DNA from: an uncultured Bacteroidota bacterium
GTDB lineage: Bacteria; Bacteroidota; Bacteroidia; Chitinophagales; LD1
DNA length: 64,000 nt
Assembly (NCBI GenBank): GCA_903919075.1
Contig: CAIXGR010000075.1
Location: 1 to 64,000, forward strand
Direction of reading: 5' to 3'
Shown: one piece after another, positions 8,864 to 20,300 of the stretch
Position numbering within the stretch: position 1 is the first letter of the stretch
Layout: the number at the start of each line of letters is the position of its first letter
The notes under the pieces: generated by a model
What the model was told of the DNA's origin: nothing
The model's input: only the letters and a program-made list of their open reading frames with translations
Database searches by the model: none
Made by a program: the position numbers and the translations under genes

Positions 8864-10420
8864 ATGAGTCAAATAAACATTCTGTGGGCTGATGATGAAA
8901 TTGATTTACTGAAATCTTCTATACTATTTCTTGAAAATAAAGGATACAAAGTAACCCCCGTAACCAATGGCAAAGACGCTATTGACCGGGTTGCACAAAA
9001 AGGTATTGATATTGTATTCCTCGATGAAAGTATGCCAGGGCTAACCGGGCTTGAAACCCTTTCGCGCATTAAGCAGGCCAATAACCACATACCTGTGGTA
9101 ATGATTACTAAGAATGAAGAGGAAAACCTGATGGAAGATGCCATCGGTTCGCAAATTGCCGATTACCTGATAAAGCCGGTAAAACCGCAGCAAATTCTTT
9201 CAACCCTCAAAAAAATTATCGATAACCAACGATTGGTATCTGAAAAAACAACCTCATCTTATCAGCAAGAGTTTCAGAAGCTTTTTATGACCATGCAGGA
9301 TAACTTAGATTATAAGCAATGGGCCGAGCTTTACAAACAATTGGTGTATTGGGAAATAGAATTGAATAAGTCCGATTCAAGCATGGTGGAAGTTTACGAC
9401 TCGCAAAAGGCTGAAGCCAACCGCGAGTTCAACAAATTTGTAATTAAAAACTATAAGCGTTGGATAAACAGCGAGGCAGGCGACAACACTCCTATTATGT
9501 CGCACACTCTTTTGCGCAATAAGCTAATACCAATGCTAAAGGAAAACAAACCAACCTTTGTTGTGCTCATAGACAACCTGCGCTACGATCAGTGGAAAGC
9601 CATTCAAAGCATGGTAATGGATAGCTTTAAAATAGATGAAGAAGATTCCTTCTATGCCATTCTGCCAACTGCCACGCAATACAGCCGCAACTCTATTTTT
9701 TCGGGCCTCACTCCCTTAAAAATTCAGCAACAATTTCCCGAATTCTGGAAGAATGATGATGAAGAAGGTGGCAAGAATTTATTTGAACCCGATTTATTGG
9801 ATGCCTTTTTAAAAAGAACTTTGCACGAACCCATAAAGCACCAGTACGTAAAAGTTACTAATCACCGCGATGCGGAATTATTGGAGGCAAACATTACCAA
9901 CTACCTTACTAATAAGCTTACGGTTATAGTATACAACTTTGTTGATATGCTAAGCCATGCCCGCACCGAAATGGAAGTTTTGAAAGAGTTAGCAAGTGAT
10001 GAAGCGGCATACCGATCACTTGCAACATCATGGTTCGATCATTCCCCACTGCAAAATGCTTTGAAAAAACTAGCGGAGAAAGACGTTCAGATATTATTGA
10101 CAACAGATCATGGTACAGTTCGGGTTCAAGATCCTTCGCGTTGCATAGGCGATAGAGAAACTACAACCAATATTCGCTACAAAACCGGAAAAAACCTGAA
10201 TTTCGAAGACCGCGATGTATACGCAGTTAAAGACCCCGAGGAAATTGGCCTACCTAAATCACGTTTAAGTTCAACATACATTTTTGCTAAAGAAAATAAG
10301 TTTTTGGTATACCCCAATAACTACAATCACTTTGTAGGCTTCTACAAAAATACATTCCAACACGGCGGCATTTCGCTCGAAGAAATAATTGTCCCTGTAG
10401 TAAAACTAAGTTCAAAATAA
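8864..10420 (+). CDS. porX: PorX, T9SS response regulator with PglZ domain
   Basis: A 518-residue protein with an N-terminal receiver domain (about 1-125) and a C-terminal PglZ/alkaline-phosphatase-like domain (about 200-515). The receiver has acidic residues at WADDE, phospho-acceptor Asp54 in FLDESMPG, and the conserved Lys in LIKPVKP. The PglZ part has FVVLIDNLRYDQW and LTTDHGTVRVQ metal-site motifs. In Porphyromonas and Flavobacterium, PorX works with the kinase PorY to control type IX secretion, and its PglZ domain cleaves oligonucleotides. It stands alone here, with a strong terminator after it. Its presence agrees with T9SS cargo genes elsewhere in the window. Confidence 0.95.
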   Translation: MSQINILWADDEIDLLKSSILFLENKGYKVTPVTNGKDAIDRVAQKGIDIVFLDESMPGLTGLETLSRIKQANNHIPVVMITKNEEENLMEDAIGSQIADYLIKPVKPQQILSTLKKIIDNQRLVSEKTTSSYQQEFQKLFMTMQDNLDYKQWAELYKQLVYWEIELNKSDSSMVEVYDSQKAEANREFNKFVIKNYKRWINSEAGDNTPIMSHTLLRNKLIPMLKENKPTFVVLIDNLRYDQWKAIQSMVMDSFKIDEEDSFYAILPTATQYSRNSIFSGLTPLKIQQQFPEFWKNDDEEGGKNLFEPDLLDAFLKRTLHEPIKHQYVKVTNHRDAELLEANITNYLTNKLTVIVYNFVDMLSHARTEMEVLKELASDEAAYRSLATSWFDHSPLQNALKKLAEKDVQILLTTDHGTVRVQDPSRCIGDRETTTNIRYKTGKNLNFEDRDVYAVKDPEEIGLPKSRLSSTYIFAKENKFLVYPNNYNHFVGFYKNTFQHGGISLEEIIVPVVKLSSK

Positions 10421-10461
10421 CTTTTCGGCCCTAAACTTCTTCTTTTCCAAACTCTCATATT

Positions 10462-10510
10462 AAGAGGTCAAACATCTATGTTACAACTAAGACATTTGAC
10501 CTCTTTTTTA
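10462..10510 (+). terminator. Rho-independent terminator after porX
   Basis: A perfect 11-bp stem (AAGAGGTCAAA / TTTGACCTCTT) with a 22-nt loop is followed by a run of T. Confidence 0.85.
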
Positions 10511-10712
10511 TTGAAATTCAATCAATTATAGTAATACATGTCTCACATTGTGCTGTAATTTGCTACCCTTCCTTCTCAATCCTCTACAACACTGCACTTG
10601 TAACTTTTAGCCACGATTTGTAGCAAAAAGGGAATCTATTTTAAACACCCCTCGTTTAAAACTATAAAACAATGCCCACTTGTTACATAACAATACAAAA
10701 CAATTTTCGATT

Positions 10713-13700
10713 ATGAATAAGCTCAACTTTACTAAACTCCTGGTAGTAGCTTCAATACTTTTCAATTATGCGTTTGCCCAAAACGTAGGTATTGGAGAGC
10801 AAAACCCCGGAAGTAAATTATCTGTAAAAGGTGGTTTGAGTGTTGGCTCAAACTATTCCTCGCTCACTGCTCCTACAGGGGGGGTTATTGTTGAGGGCCA
10901 AATGGGTTTGGGAACCTCGACCCCAGATGCCACTTCGGTATTGGATATGAGTGCTGCAACTAAGGGGGTATTAATGCCTACCTTAAACACCACTCAAATG
11001 AACGCTATATCAAACCCCAAAAAGGGGTTATTAATATTTAACTCCGACAGTGCGGGGTTTAGCTATTTTAACGGAACTACCTGGTTAAACTTCTTGCTTA
11101 CTGGTCCAACAGGACCTGTAGGACAGGCAGCACAATTTGCGAACGGTTTAAACGGTGCCACTGGCGCTACAGGTGCAAAAGGTGCCACTGGTGCTACCGG
11201 CAGTAACGGAACCAACGGTTCAAATGGTGCCACTGGTGCTACGGGCGCTACCGGAAGTACATGGTATACAGGAAGCGGTGCTCCTTCCACTTTACTTGGC
11301 AGCATAAACGATTTCTATCTTAATTCATCAAACGGAACATATTATCAAAAAACCGGTTCTAGCACTTGGACATCTCAAGGCAGTCTTGCCGGTGCCGATG
11401 GCGCAAAGGGTGCTCATGGTGCAACAGGTACTAACGGTTCACATGGTGCAACCGGCGCTACGGGTTCACAAGGTATTACCGGCGCAACTGGTGCTAACGG
11501 AACTAATGGAACCAACGGCTCAAACGGAGCTACGGGTGCAACCGGCGCTACAGGTTCGCAAGGTATACAAGGTATTACCGGTGCAACTGGTGCTAACGGA
11601 ACGAATGGAACCAACGGTTCAAATGGTGCTACGGGTGCAACTGGCGCTACCGGGGTTACTGGCTCGCAAGGCATACAAGGTATTACTGGCGCAACTGGTG
11701 CTACCGGTTCTAACGGTTCTAATGGAACTAACGGTTCTAACGGCGCTGCTGGTGCAGGATATCTCGCAACATCAACTACAAGTATAACTATAGGTACAGG
11801 TAGCAAAGCATTTACCACACAATCGGGCCTTGCTTATTTGCCTAATGATAGAGTAAGAGTTTCTAACTCTGCTTCTAATTACGTTGAAGGTGTGGTTACT
11901 TCATATTCAACTACAAGCTTGGTTGTTAACGTTGATTATACCGCAGGCAGCGGAACTTTCACATCGTGGAATATCGGCATTGCTGGTAACGTAGGGGCTA
12001 CCGGCGCAACGGGTGCCGCAGGAACAAACGGAACGAACGGCACAAATGGTGCAACTGGCGCAACCGGTGCTACTGGCTCACAAGGTATTCAAGGTATAAC
12101 TGGTGCAACAGGTGCTACTGGAAGCAACGGTACTAACGGAACAAATGGTGCTACTGGCGCAACAGGAGTTACTGGCTCACAAGGTATTCAAGGTATCACT
12201 GGCGCAACTGGTGCTACAGGAAGCAACGGTACTAATGGAACAAATGGCACTAACGGTACCAATGGTGCTACTGGTGCAACAGGTGCTACTGGCTCACAAG
12301 GTATTCAAGGTGTAACTGGCGCAACCGGCGCAGCTGGAACTAACGGCACCAACGGTACTAACGGCTCTAATGGTGCTACGGGTGCTACGGGCCCTACAGG
12401 TAGTAACGGTAACAATGGAGACCAATATTCAACTACTTCAACTACTAGCACAACTATTGGTACAGGTTCTAAAAGTATAACTGTGGGCACTGGCTTAGCT
12501 TATACACCTGGCCAACCAATAATTATCGCAAACACCTCTGCCATTTATATGACTGGCTCTGTAACCTCTTATAATTCTGGTTCAGGTGCAATGGTAGCCA
12601 ATATTGCCACAACAGCTGGTAGTGGAACAAAAGCATCATGGTCAGTAAACCTATATGGGCTTGCTGGCGCTGTAGGTGCAACTGGTGCAACTGGTTCCAC
12701 CGGTGCTACAGGAACAAATGGAACGAATGGTTCAAATGGAGCAACAGGTGCAACCGGCGCTACTGGTTCGCAAGGTATTCAAGGTATTAGTGGCGCTACT
12801 GGTGCCACGGGCAGCAACGGTACTAACGGAACAAATGGTACCAACGGTGCAACCGGTGTAACCGGCTCTACAGGTGCAACCGGCGCAGGATATACTGCAA
12901 CATCAACCAGTAGTGTTCTTATTGGCACAGGAAGCAAAACATTTTCTACTCAATCAGGTCTTGCTTATTTAGCTAACGACAGGGTTCGTGTTTCTAACTC
13001 TGCATCTAACTATGTTGAAGGTGTAGTTACTTCTTATTCCGGAACAAGCCTTGTTGTTAACGTAGATAATACCGCTGGCAGTGGTACTCTTGCTACTTGG
13101 AATATAGGTATAGCTGGTACTCTGGGCGCTACTGGTGCTACTGGTGCTACAGGTTCGCAAGGTATAACAGGGCCTACTGGTGCTACTGGAACAAATGGTA
13201 CCAACGGTACAAATGGTGCTACCGGCGCAACTGGTGCTACTGGTTCGCAAGGTATTCAAGGTATTCAAGGTATTACAGGTGCAACTGGACTAACTGGTTC
13301 TGCAGGAACTAACGGAACGAATGGTACAAATGGCGCTGCAGGTGCTACAGGCCCTACAGGTGCAACTGGCGCAGCTGGTGCTGCCGGCCCAACAGGTGCA
13401 ACTAACGGATGGTTACTTACAGGTAACTCAGCCACCAGTTCGAACTTTGTAGGCACAACCAGCAATAACTCATTACGTTTCCGTACTAATAATACCGAAC
13501 GTATGATTATTGATAGCGTAGGTAACGTAGGTATTGGTACTAGCAGCTTTACACGTAAATTCAGTTTGCTTCAAACCCAAGCGTCACAGGGCTTAATTTC
13601 AGTTGAAAACACTGCTGCAACTGGTTACTCATCTTTCGACTTTATTGATCAGAATGGACTAATGCAGTGTAACATAGGTTATGCTAACTCATCTGCTGGC

Positions 13701-14300
13701 GCCTATGCAGGTAATATGTATCTGGCTACAAATACTACAACAGCTGAAATTGTTTTTGCCACTAACAATACTGAAGTCATGAGAATTGATAACTCAGGTA
13801 ACGTTGGAATTGGAATTACCAACCCAACACATCTTTTAGATGTAGCAGGAACAGGTAATTTTACAGGGGCATTAACTATAGGTGCTTATACTTTGCCAAA
13901 TACTGATGGCTTAGTTAACCAGGTTTTAAGTACCAATGGTTCAGGCACTGTAACCTGGTCTAATGCCGACCCTTACTTTACATCAGCTACTTTAAGCGTT
14001 GCTAACGGAACGGCTAACAATAACATCAGCATAGGTTCTGGAAGTTTCCTTAGAATAACAGCACCAACTTCAACATTTACCATTACCGGATTAGCAGGTG
14101 GTGTTGATGGAAAAATGATTGTTGTTTACAATACTACAAGCAACGCAATGACTATAGCTAACCAATCTACCAACTCTACAGCCGCAAACAGAATTATCAC
14201 TACAACCGGTGCTAACTTTGTTACTACTGCCGATGGTTCAGTTACTTTAGTATACGATGGCACACAAAGCCGTTGGATCATGGTTGCATCGCAACAATAG
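10713..14300 (+). CDS. Collagen-like repetitive surface protein
   Basis: A 1195-residue secreted protein read from the ATG at 10713 ([23 protein letters not shown] signal; the TTG at 10680 is less likely). Residues about 25-135 carry the [16 protein letters not shown] / GLLIFNSD module shared with the gene at 71-1819. Residues about 140-890 alternate collagen-like Gly-X-Y runs ([24 protein letters not shown]) with three copies of a globular insert containing IGTGSK, GLAY and VVTSY. The last 300 residues have phage-tail-fibre-like NVGIGT phrases and a beta-rich end with [15 protein letters not shown]. No T9SS or S74 autoprotease domain is visible. It is probably a fibrous adhesin; how it is anchored is unknown. 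Confidence 0.88.
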   Translation: MNKLNFTKLLVVASILFNYAFAQNVGIGEQNPGSKLSVKGGLSVGSNYSSLTAPTGGVIVEGQMGLGTSTPDATSVLDMSAATKGVLMPTLNTTQMNAISNPKKGLLIFNSDSAGFSYFNGTTWLNFLLTGPTGPVGQAAQFANGLNGATGATGAKGATGATGSNGTNGSNGATGATGATGSTWYTGSGAPSTLLGSINDFYLNSSNGTYYQKTGSSTWTSQGSLAGADGAKGAHGATGTNGSHGATGATGSQGITGATGANGTNGTNGSNGATGATGATGSQGIQGITGATGANGTNGTNGSNGATGATGATGVTGSQGIQGITGATGATGSNGSNGTNGSNGAAGAGYLATSTTSITIGTGSKAFTTQSGLAYLPNDRVRVSNSASNYVEGVVTSYSTTSLVVNVDYTAGSGTFTSWNIGIAGNVGATGATGAAGTNGTNGTNGATGATGATGSQGIQGITGATGATGSNGTNGTNGATGATGVTGSQGIQGITGATGATGSNGTNGTNGTNGTNGATGATGATGSQGIQGVTGATGAAGTNGTNGTNGSNGATGATGPTGSNGNNGDQYSTTSTTSTTIGTGSKSITVGTGLAYTPGQPIIIANTSAIYMTGSVTSYNSGSGAMVANIATTAGSGTKASWSVNLYGLAGAVGATGATGSTGATGTNGTNGSNGATGATGATGSQGIQGISGATGATGSNGTNGTNGTNGATGVTGSTGATGAGYTATSTSSVLIGTGSKTFSTQSGLAYLANDRVRVSNSASNYVEGVVTSYSGTSLVVNVDNTAGSGTLATWNIGIAGTLGATGATGATGSQGITGPTGATGTNGTNGTNGATGATGATGSQGIQGIQGITGATGLTGSAGTNGTNGTNGAAGATGPTGATGAAGAAGPTGATNGWLLTGNSATSSNFVGTTSNNSLRFRTNNTERMIIDSVGNVGIGTSSFTRKFSLLQTQASQGLISVENTAATGYSSFDFIDQNGLMQCNIGYANSSAGAYAGNMYLATNTTTAEIVFATNNTEVMRIDNSGNVGIGITNPTHLLDVAGTGNFTGALTIGAYTLPNTDGLVNQVLSTNGSGTVTWSNADPYFTSATLSVANGTANNNISIGSGSFLRITAPTSTFTITGLAGGVDGKMIVVYNTTSNAMTIANQSTNSTAANRIITTTGANFVTTADGSVTLVYDGTQSRWIMVASQQ
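11100..13400 (+). repeat. Degenerate short tandem repeats coding for Gly-X-Y collagen-like runs
   Basis: Reiterated 9-bp units of the form GGTGCNACN encode GAT triplets, mixed with units for GTN and GSN and a longer unit for [16 protein letters not shown]. Synonymous variation is high, so the repeats are old or kept by selection on the protein. They are broken by three unique inserts at about 11757-11990, 12421-12660 and 12888-13115. Confidence 0.9.
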
Positions 14301-14323
14301 GAAATCATTAAAACTATATAATC

Positions 14324-14358
14324 AGAGGCTCAAGCTGCAAAAAGCTTGAGCCTCTTTC
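14324..14358 (+). terminator. Rho-independent terminator after the collagen-like gene
   Basis: A perfect 13-bp stem (AGAGGCTCAAGCT / AGCTTGAGCCTCT) with a 6-nt loop, ending in TTT, begins 24 bp after the stop codon. Confidence 0.88.
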
Positions 14359-14431
14359 ATTTTCAGGCCATGCGGAAAAAATCCCGCAAATAGTTCTCAT
14401 CCCTAATTATATTCACCTCAAAATTTTGAAT

Positions 14432-16558
14432 ATGCCCGGCATTGCAAGTATCGAAAAACGCGGTGGTATAGCCATTATATGGTTAGATCAGGAAGGCGAG
14501 AAAATAAATAAAGTATCGGTTGAATTTATGGACGAGGTTGATCGCCTTTTTAAACAAATTGAAACTGACACCGAGATAAAAGCCGCTGTACTAATTTCAA
14601 AAAAGAAAGATTTTATTGCCGGCGCCGATATTGAAATGTTTAAGCGCGTACAAAAAAAGGGCGACTTTGAACCGGTAACCCGTCGCGGCCATCAATCACT
14701 TTTCGCATTAGAGCGCTCAAAGAAACCTATAGTAGCAGCCATTCACGGTGCCTGCCTGGGTGCCGGAACCGAAATTGCCCTTGCCTGCCACGCCCGCATT
14801 GCCAGTAATGATAAATCTACCCATCTTGCTTTGCCTGAAGTAATGCTGGGCCTCTTACCCGGTGGCGGTGGAACACAGCGGCTGCCCCGTTTAATTGGCA
14901 TACAGCGCGCATTAGACATGTTGCTTACCGGTAAAAAAGTATACGCCGATAAAGCAAAAAAAATAGGACTGGTAGATAAAGTAACTACCCAAGAAAGTTT
15001 GCTAACCGCAGCTATCGAATTTGCAACTGCCCTAACCGAAAAGCCAATCAAGCGAACAGATAAACGTAGCCTTTTCGAAAAACTGTTAGAATCAGCCGCC
15101 TTTAGCCGTGTTATCATCTACCGAAAAGCCAAAGAGGTTGTTCTGAAAAAAACTTACGGCAACTATCCCGCACCGCTTAAAATTTTAGAGTGCGTGCAAA
15201 TAGGCATGGAAGACGGAATACAAAAAGGATTAGATGCCGAAGCCACAAAATTTGAAGAACTGATATTAACCAACGAAAGCCGCCAGCTGATTAATGTCTT
15301 TTTCAATATGACTGAGAAAAAGAAAAATCCCTACGTCGGCAAAACCGAAATAAAGCCGCTAAATACAATTGCTATGGTGGGCGCAGGGTTTATGGGTGCA
15401 GGCATTGCCGAAATTAGTGCAGAGGATGGCATAAAAGTTTTATTGAAAGATATTAAAGAAGAAACCCTGGCCACCGCCAAACAAACCATCTGGAAAGACC
15501 TATGGAAAAAAGTGCAGCGCAAAAACATGACTGCTGTTGAAGCTGAAACAACCATGAACCTGATAGATTCAAAATTAGATTATTCGGGTTTCGAAAAAAC
15601 TGATGTAATTATTGAAGCAGTATTTGAAGAAATACAACTTAAACAAAGAATACTTGCTGATTGCGAAGCAGCCTCTTCAGCAAATACAATTTTTGCTTCT
15701 AACACTTCTGCCCTATCCATTTCGCATATTGCTGAAAAATCAACCCGTGCTGAAAATATTATAGGCATGCACTATTTCTCACCGGTGCCCAAAATGCCCT
15801 TACTCGAAATTATTAAAACACCAAAAACCGCACCATGGGTTACGGCTACAACATACGAATTAGGGCTTCGGCAAGGCAAAACCTGCATTGTAGTTAATGA
15901 TGGCCCCGGTTTTTATACTACGCGCATATTGGCTCCATATATGAACGAATGTTTTTTATTAATTGAAGAAGGTTGTGAAGCATGGCGTATTGATAAAGCT
16001 ATGAAAGCATGGGGATTTCCGGTGGGCCCGGTAGCCTTGCAAGATGAAATAGGCATTGATGTAGGCGCTCACATCATGAGCGGTGAATTAGCCGACTTTG
16101 CCAAAAAACGCGAGGGAGCGCGTAGCAACGATGCCATTATTAAAATGTTTAAAGATGGTTATCACGGCAAAAAAAACAAACGTGGTTTTTATAAATATAA
16201 TGAGGCAGGCAAAAAAGAAGATATTGATGAAAATATTTATAAATATTTCGGCAACCCCACACGCAAAGAATTTCTACAGGAAACTATCCAACATCGTATG
16301 AGCATGATGATGATTAATGAGGCTCTATATTGTTTACAGGAAAACATTCTTGAAAACGCCACCGATGGCGACGTAGGTGCAGTTTTCGGTTTAGGCTTCC
16401 CCCCTTTCCGAGGCGGCCCGTTTCGGTATATAGATTATGTGGGACTGGATAAAATTATCGAACTCATGGACGACCTCACCGTTAGATATGGCGCACTTTT
16501 TAAGCCTGCACAGATACTTAAAGATATGGCTGCGAAAGGAAATAAATTTTACAGTTAA
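14432..16558 (+). CDS. fadJ: Fatty acid oxidation protein (FadJ/FadB-like)
   Basis: A 708-residue multifunctional beta-oxidation enzyme. Residues about 1-200 form a crotonase domain for enoyl-CoA hydration; both catalytic glutamates are present (GAGTEIALACH and LPEVMLGLLPGGGGTQ). Residues about 305-490 form the NAD-binding 3-hydroxyacyl-CoA dehydrogenase domain with MVGAGFMGAGIAE and the catalytic His in IGMHYFSPVPKMP. Two C-terminal dehydrogenase domains follow. The length matches FadJ/FadB. ATG 14432 is chosen; a TTG six bases upstream is also possible. No thiolase gene is adjacent, so it probably works with an enzyme coded elsewhere. It is followed closely by mnmD. Confidence 0.93.
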   Translation: MPGIASIEKRGGIAIIWLDQEGEKINKVSVEFMDEVDRLFKQIETDTEIKAAVLISKKKDFIAGADIEMFKRVQKKGDFEPVTRRGHQSLFALERSKKPIVAAIHGACLGAGTEIALACHARIASNDKSTHLALPEVMLGLLPGGGGTQRLPRLIGIQRALDMLLTGKKVYADKAKKIGLVDKVTTQESLLTAAIEFATALTEKPIKRTDKRSLFEKLLESAAFSRVIIYRKAKEVVLKKTYGNYPAPLKILECVQIGMEDGIQKGLDAEATKFEELILTNESRQLINVFFNMTEKKKNPYVGKTEIKPLNTIAMVGAGFMGAGIAEISAEDGIKVLLKDIKEETLATAKQTIWKDLWKKVQRKNMTAVEAETTMNLIDSKLDYSGFEKTDVIIEAVFEEIQLKQRILADCEAASSANTIFASNTSALSISHIAEKSTRAENIIGMHYFSPVPKMPLLEIIKTPKTAPWVTATTYELGLRQGKTCIVVNDGPGFYTTRILAPYMNECFLLIEEGCEAWRIDKAMKAWGFPVGPVALQDEIGIDVGAHIMSGELADFAKKREGARSNDAIIKMFKDGYHGKKNKRGFYKYNEAGKKEDIDENIYKYFGNPTRKEFLQETIQHRMSMMMINEALYCLQENILENATDGDVGAVFGLGFPPFRGGPFRYIDYVGLDKIIELMDDLTVRYGALFKPAQILKDMAAKGNKFYS

Positions 16559-16583
16559 AGTACATTGAACCTTTATACCGGTT

Positions 16584-17252
16584 ATGCAAATCATTGAAAC
16601 AAAAGATGGCAGCCACACCCTGTTTTCCGAACAGTTTAATGAAATCTATCATTCACGTTACGGTGCAATACAAGAGTCTAAGCACGTTTTTATAAAAAGC
16701 GGATTAGATTACCTCAAATCAAAAGGCGAAACTGAAATCAGAATATTCGAAATGGGTTTCGGTACCGGTTTAAATGCTTTACTTACACTTATTGAAGCCG
16801 AAAAAAGAAATCTCAAAATTTATTACGAAACGATTGAGCTTTATCCTGTGCCTTTAGAAACAATTAAAGAACTGAACTATCCTCTCCTACTCGAAAACGA
16901 AAAATACCGCCCTCCTTTCCACTCACTTCATCTCTGCACCTGGAACGAAGAACATACGATACGCCCTTATTTTCAATTCAAAAAAATTCAAGGCTCTGTA
17001 TTTGACGAAGAACTTGAAACAAATAATGCCAACCTCATCTACTTCGAAGCCTTCGCTCCCTCACATCAGCTTGAAATGTGGACTGCTCCCGTAATGAAAA
17101 AGATGTATAACATCCTCGCCCCAAAAGGCATTTTGGTTTCCTACTGCTCTAAAGTTTTATTTCAACACGCATTAAAAGAAGCGGGTTTCGAGATAGAAAA
17201 AATTTCGGGCCCATGGGGTAAAAGAGAAATGGTAAGGGCGCATAAACCATAG
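16584..17252 (+). CDS. mnmD: MnmD-like tRNA U34 methyltransferase
   Basis: A 222-residue SAM-dependent methyltransferase of the DUF752/MnmD family, expected to methylate 5-aminomethyl-2-thiouridine at the tRNA wobble position without the oxidase partner (MnmC C-terminal half). The SAM-binding loop is EMGFGTGLNALLT (about residues 54-66). The family motif YFEAFAPSHQLEMWT follows near residue 153; most relatives have Asp where this has Glu (FDAFAP). GPWGKREMVRA closes the protein. It starts 25 bp after fadJ. Confidence 0.9.
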   Translation: MQIIETKDGSHTLFSEQFNEIYHSRYGAIQESKHVFIKSGLDYLKSKGETEIRIFEMGFGTGLNALLTLIEAEKRNLKIYYETIELYPVPLETIKELNYPLLLENEKYRPPFHSLHLCTWNEEHTIRPYFQFKKIQGSVFDEELETNNANLIYFEAFAPSHQLEMWTAPVMKKMYNILAPKGILVSYCSKVLFQHALKEAGFEIEKISGPWGKREMVRAHKP

Positions 17253-17337
17253 TTAAAATCTTAATTTTCCAATTATCGATTTAAACTACCTTAAATGTTG
17301 AAATGGTATTATTTTGCCGGAAGATACAGAAGGTATT

Positions 17338-20300
17338 ATGTTACGTATTTACAAATCATCTGCCGGTTCCGGCAAAACTTATACGCTTGTAAAAGAGTTT
17401 TTGAGGATTGCATTAAAAGATCCTGAAAAATTCAAGCACATCCTTGCCATTACTTTCACCAATAAGGCTGCTAACGAAATGAAAAGCCGCATTATTGAAA
17501 CCCTTCAACAAATTTCCGGCAACACTGAAAAAGTAAAAAAGCTAATTGATGACCTTGCGGCCGAATCTGAATTAGATAAAGTAGCAATCATTGAGCAATC
17601 AGGGAAAATATTGCGCAACATATTACATAACTATTCCGATTTTTCAGTCAGCACCATTGATAGTTTTGTACACCGTGTGATTCGCGCCTTTACGTACGAT
17701 TTGAATTTGCCCATGACGTTTGAAATTGAAATGGACCGCGACAAATTGCTTACCGAAACCATCGAATTGCTGATGGACCGCCTAACCGGTGAGGAAGACG
17801 CAGTAACAAATGCCGTTGTTGAATTTGCCGAATCAAATATTGAAGAAGGCAAAAGTTGGAATTTAGAACACAGCCTTATTGATTTAGGAAAAGAACTTTT
17901 TATTGAAGACGCTTATCCGCATTTAGAAAAACTGGAAACTTTCGATTTAAATGAAGCTAAAAAAATACGCGAAACCCTCTATAAATTCTCAGCAACCTTC
18001 GAACAAAAACTTTTTGAAGAAGGCAAACAAGCATTATCATTAATATTAAACACCGGGTTAACCTCGCAAAGTTTTTTTCAAACCAACAAGGGCGTTTTCG
18101 GCTTCTTTTCAAAATATGCCAATGAAGATTTCCCCGCCGACCCGCTTGGTAATTCATACGTTCAAAAAACTATTTCCGAAAATAAATGGGGCGGCGGCAA
18201 AACTACCGAAGCGGAGCTTTCAACAATAGCCGGCATCAAAAACCAACTCGAGCAACACTATAAAAATATTGCTGAACTATACAGCAAACAAGGGCAGGAT
18301 TACGCGCTTTCAAAACTGCTAAAAAGCAATTTTTATGCCTTCATCTTGCTTGCCGATATCCAACGATTGATGGAAGAATACAAGAAAGAAAATAATATCC
18401 TTCACATCAGCGAGTTTCAACAAAAAGTTCACGCCATTGTAAAAGAACAGGATGCACCAATCATTTACGAACGCATAGGCGATTGGTACGACAGCATATT
18501 GATTGACGAGCACCAAGATACTTCTGAACTGCAGTGGCAGAATCTTTTGCCATTAGTTGAAAACTCTCAATTTAAAAGCGAAGATAGCTTGGTGGTTGGT
18601 GATGGCAAACAAGCCATCTACCGTTTTCGCAACGGCAAAGTGGAACAGTTCGCCGTTTTGCCCAAAGTATACGGCAGCGAAAAAAACATGCGCCTAAAAG
18701 AACGCGAAGTTGCCATTGGCAATTACGGAACCGATACGCAACATCTTGTATACAATTTCAGAAGCAGAAAAGAAATCGTAGACTTTAATAATATGTTCTA
18801 CGATACGCTGTATCAATTCCCCGAATTAAAAAACAAGGATATATATAGCGAACACTCCCAGCAGCAGGGCAAGCAGCTAACCGGTGGCTTTGTGAGTATC
18901 GAATTTCTGCAAGATGGCGACGAATCCTTACTTGAACAAACCCGGTGCAAGCGCGTAGAGCAAATTGTTCGCGAAACAACTACAAAGGGATATGCATTAA
19001 AAGACATCACTGTTCTTACGCGCAGCAATTTCAATGCAAGCGCAGTTGCCTCATATCTTATTAAAAGGGGCATACCGGTGGTATCATCCGAAAGCTTACT
19101 CATTAATAACTCGCCCAAAGTAAAACTGGTGCTTTCTGCACTTCATTATTTCGAAGAAAAAGAAAATCATATAGCGCGCGCCACTATGGCGTATTACATA
19201 AATCTTCTACTATTTAAAACCGCCTTTCGTTTCGAACAATTCAATTTTAAAAACGACGAGAATTCGTTTGAGCAAGACATTTCAAATTTATTAGGCAAAG
19301 AATTTCACAGCTATAATTTCATCAACTATCAGCTTGCCGAATTAATTCATCAGCTCACATTATTTTTCAATCTTGGCGATGACGACCCCTTCCTGCAATT
19401 CTTTATGGATGAAACTATTTCCTACACCTCCCGCAATCGAGGCAACATTCGAGAGTTTTTGGAATGGTGGAACGAAGTAAAACATAAAAAGAGCATCATA
19501 TATCCCGATACGCTTAATGCCGTGCGTATAATGACAATTCATAAGTCTAAAGGATTGGAATTTCCTGTTGTTATTATGGCCGATGCCGATTGGCCGCAAA
19601 AAAACACAAAAAGAAATTTCTGGGTGACCATCAACAAACCTTGGCTAAACAACTTCAACGTTGGTATACTACCGGTTCGAAAAGAAGTACTGCAAACCGA
19701 ATACGCCGGGTTATACAAAGAGGAAGAAGCAGCATCTTTTCTCGATATGATGAATCTTGTTTACGTAGCCACAACCCGCGCTGAAGATATACTTTACATC
19801 CTTTCAACCCAAGTGGCAAAAGAACCGGTAAAGAAAAATTCGGTAACCGCTTTATTGATTAGCTTTCTAAAGCAACAAGGAATATGGGATGGCTTTAGGG
19901 CATATGAGTTTGGCAACGCAGATACTACTAAGTTGAGTAAAGCTGGCGTTGATGAAAACTTAAGGGTTTACGACAAACAAAAAGTAAACCAGAATTTAAA
20001 ACCAAGCCGTCCTTTAACCATCAAAAAAAATTCACAACTACTATGGAATGAGCAATCAGTCGAAAAAATAGACCGGGGAAATTTGTTGCATGAAATAATG
20101 AAACGAATAAAATATGCAGACAGTGCGCATACAGTCCTCGAAAAAATGTTTTCTGAAGGTTTGATTGGACAACCAGAAAAACAAGAGTTACTTAATAAAA
20201 TATCTGCCTTATTAAATAATGAAATCATCAAACCCTACTTTATGCCTCCATATAAAGTAGTTAACGAACGGGCATTGATGAGCAAACAACATATTAAAAT

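Noticed and set aside
10680-10712. TTG start at 10680 for the collagen-like gene
   Set aside because: It would put eleven polar residues before a complete signal peptide that starts at ATG 10713.
11100-13400. Repeat-rich region as a CRISPR array
   Set aside because: The units are short, degenerate and in frame with a collagen-like protein. There are no spacers of even length.
11063-13465. Long open frames on the minus strand and in other frames inside the collagen-like gene
   Set aside because: They are rich in Pro-Val-Ala or Val-Gln-Leu repeats, the mirror of the Gly-X-Y codons, and have no domains. They are shadows of the real gene.
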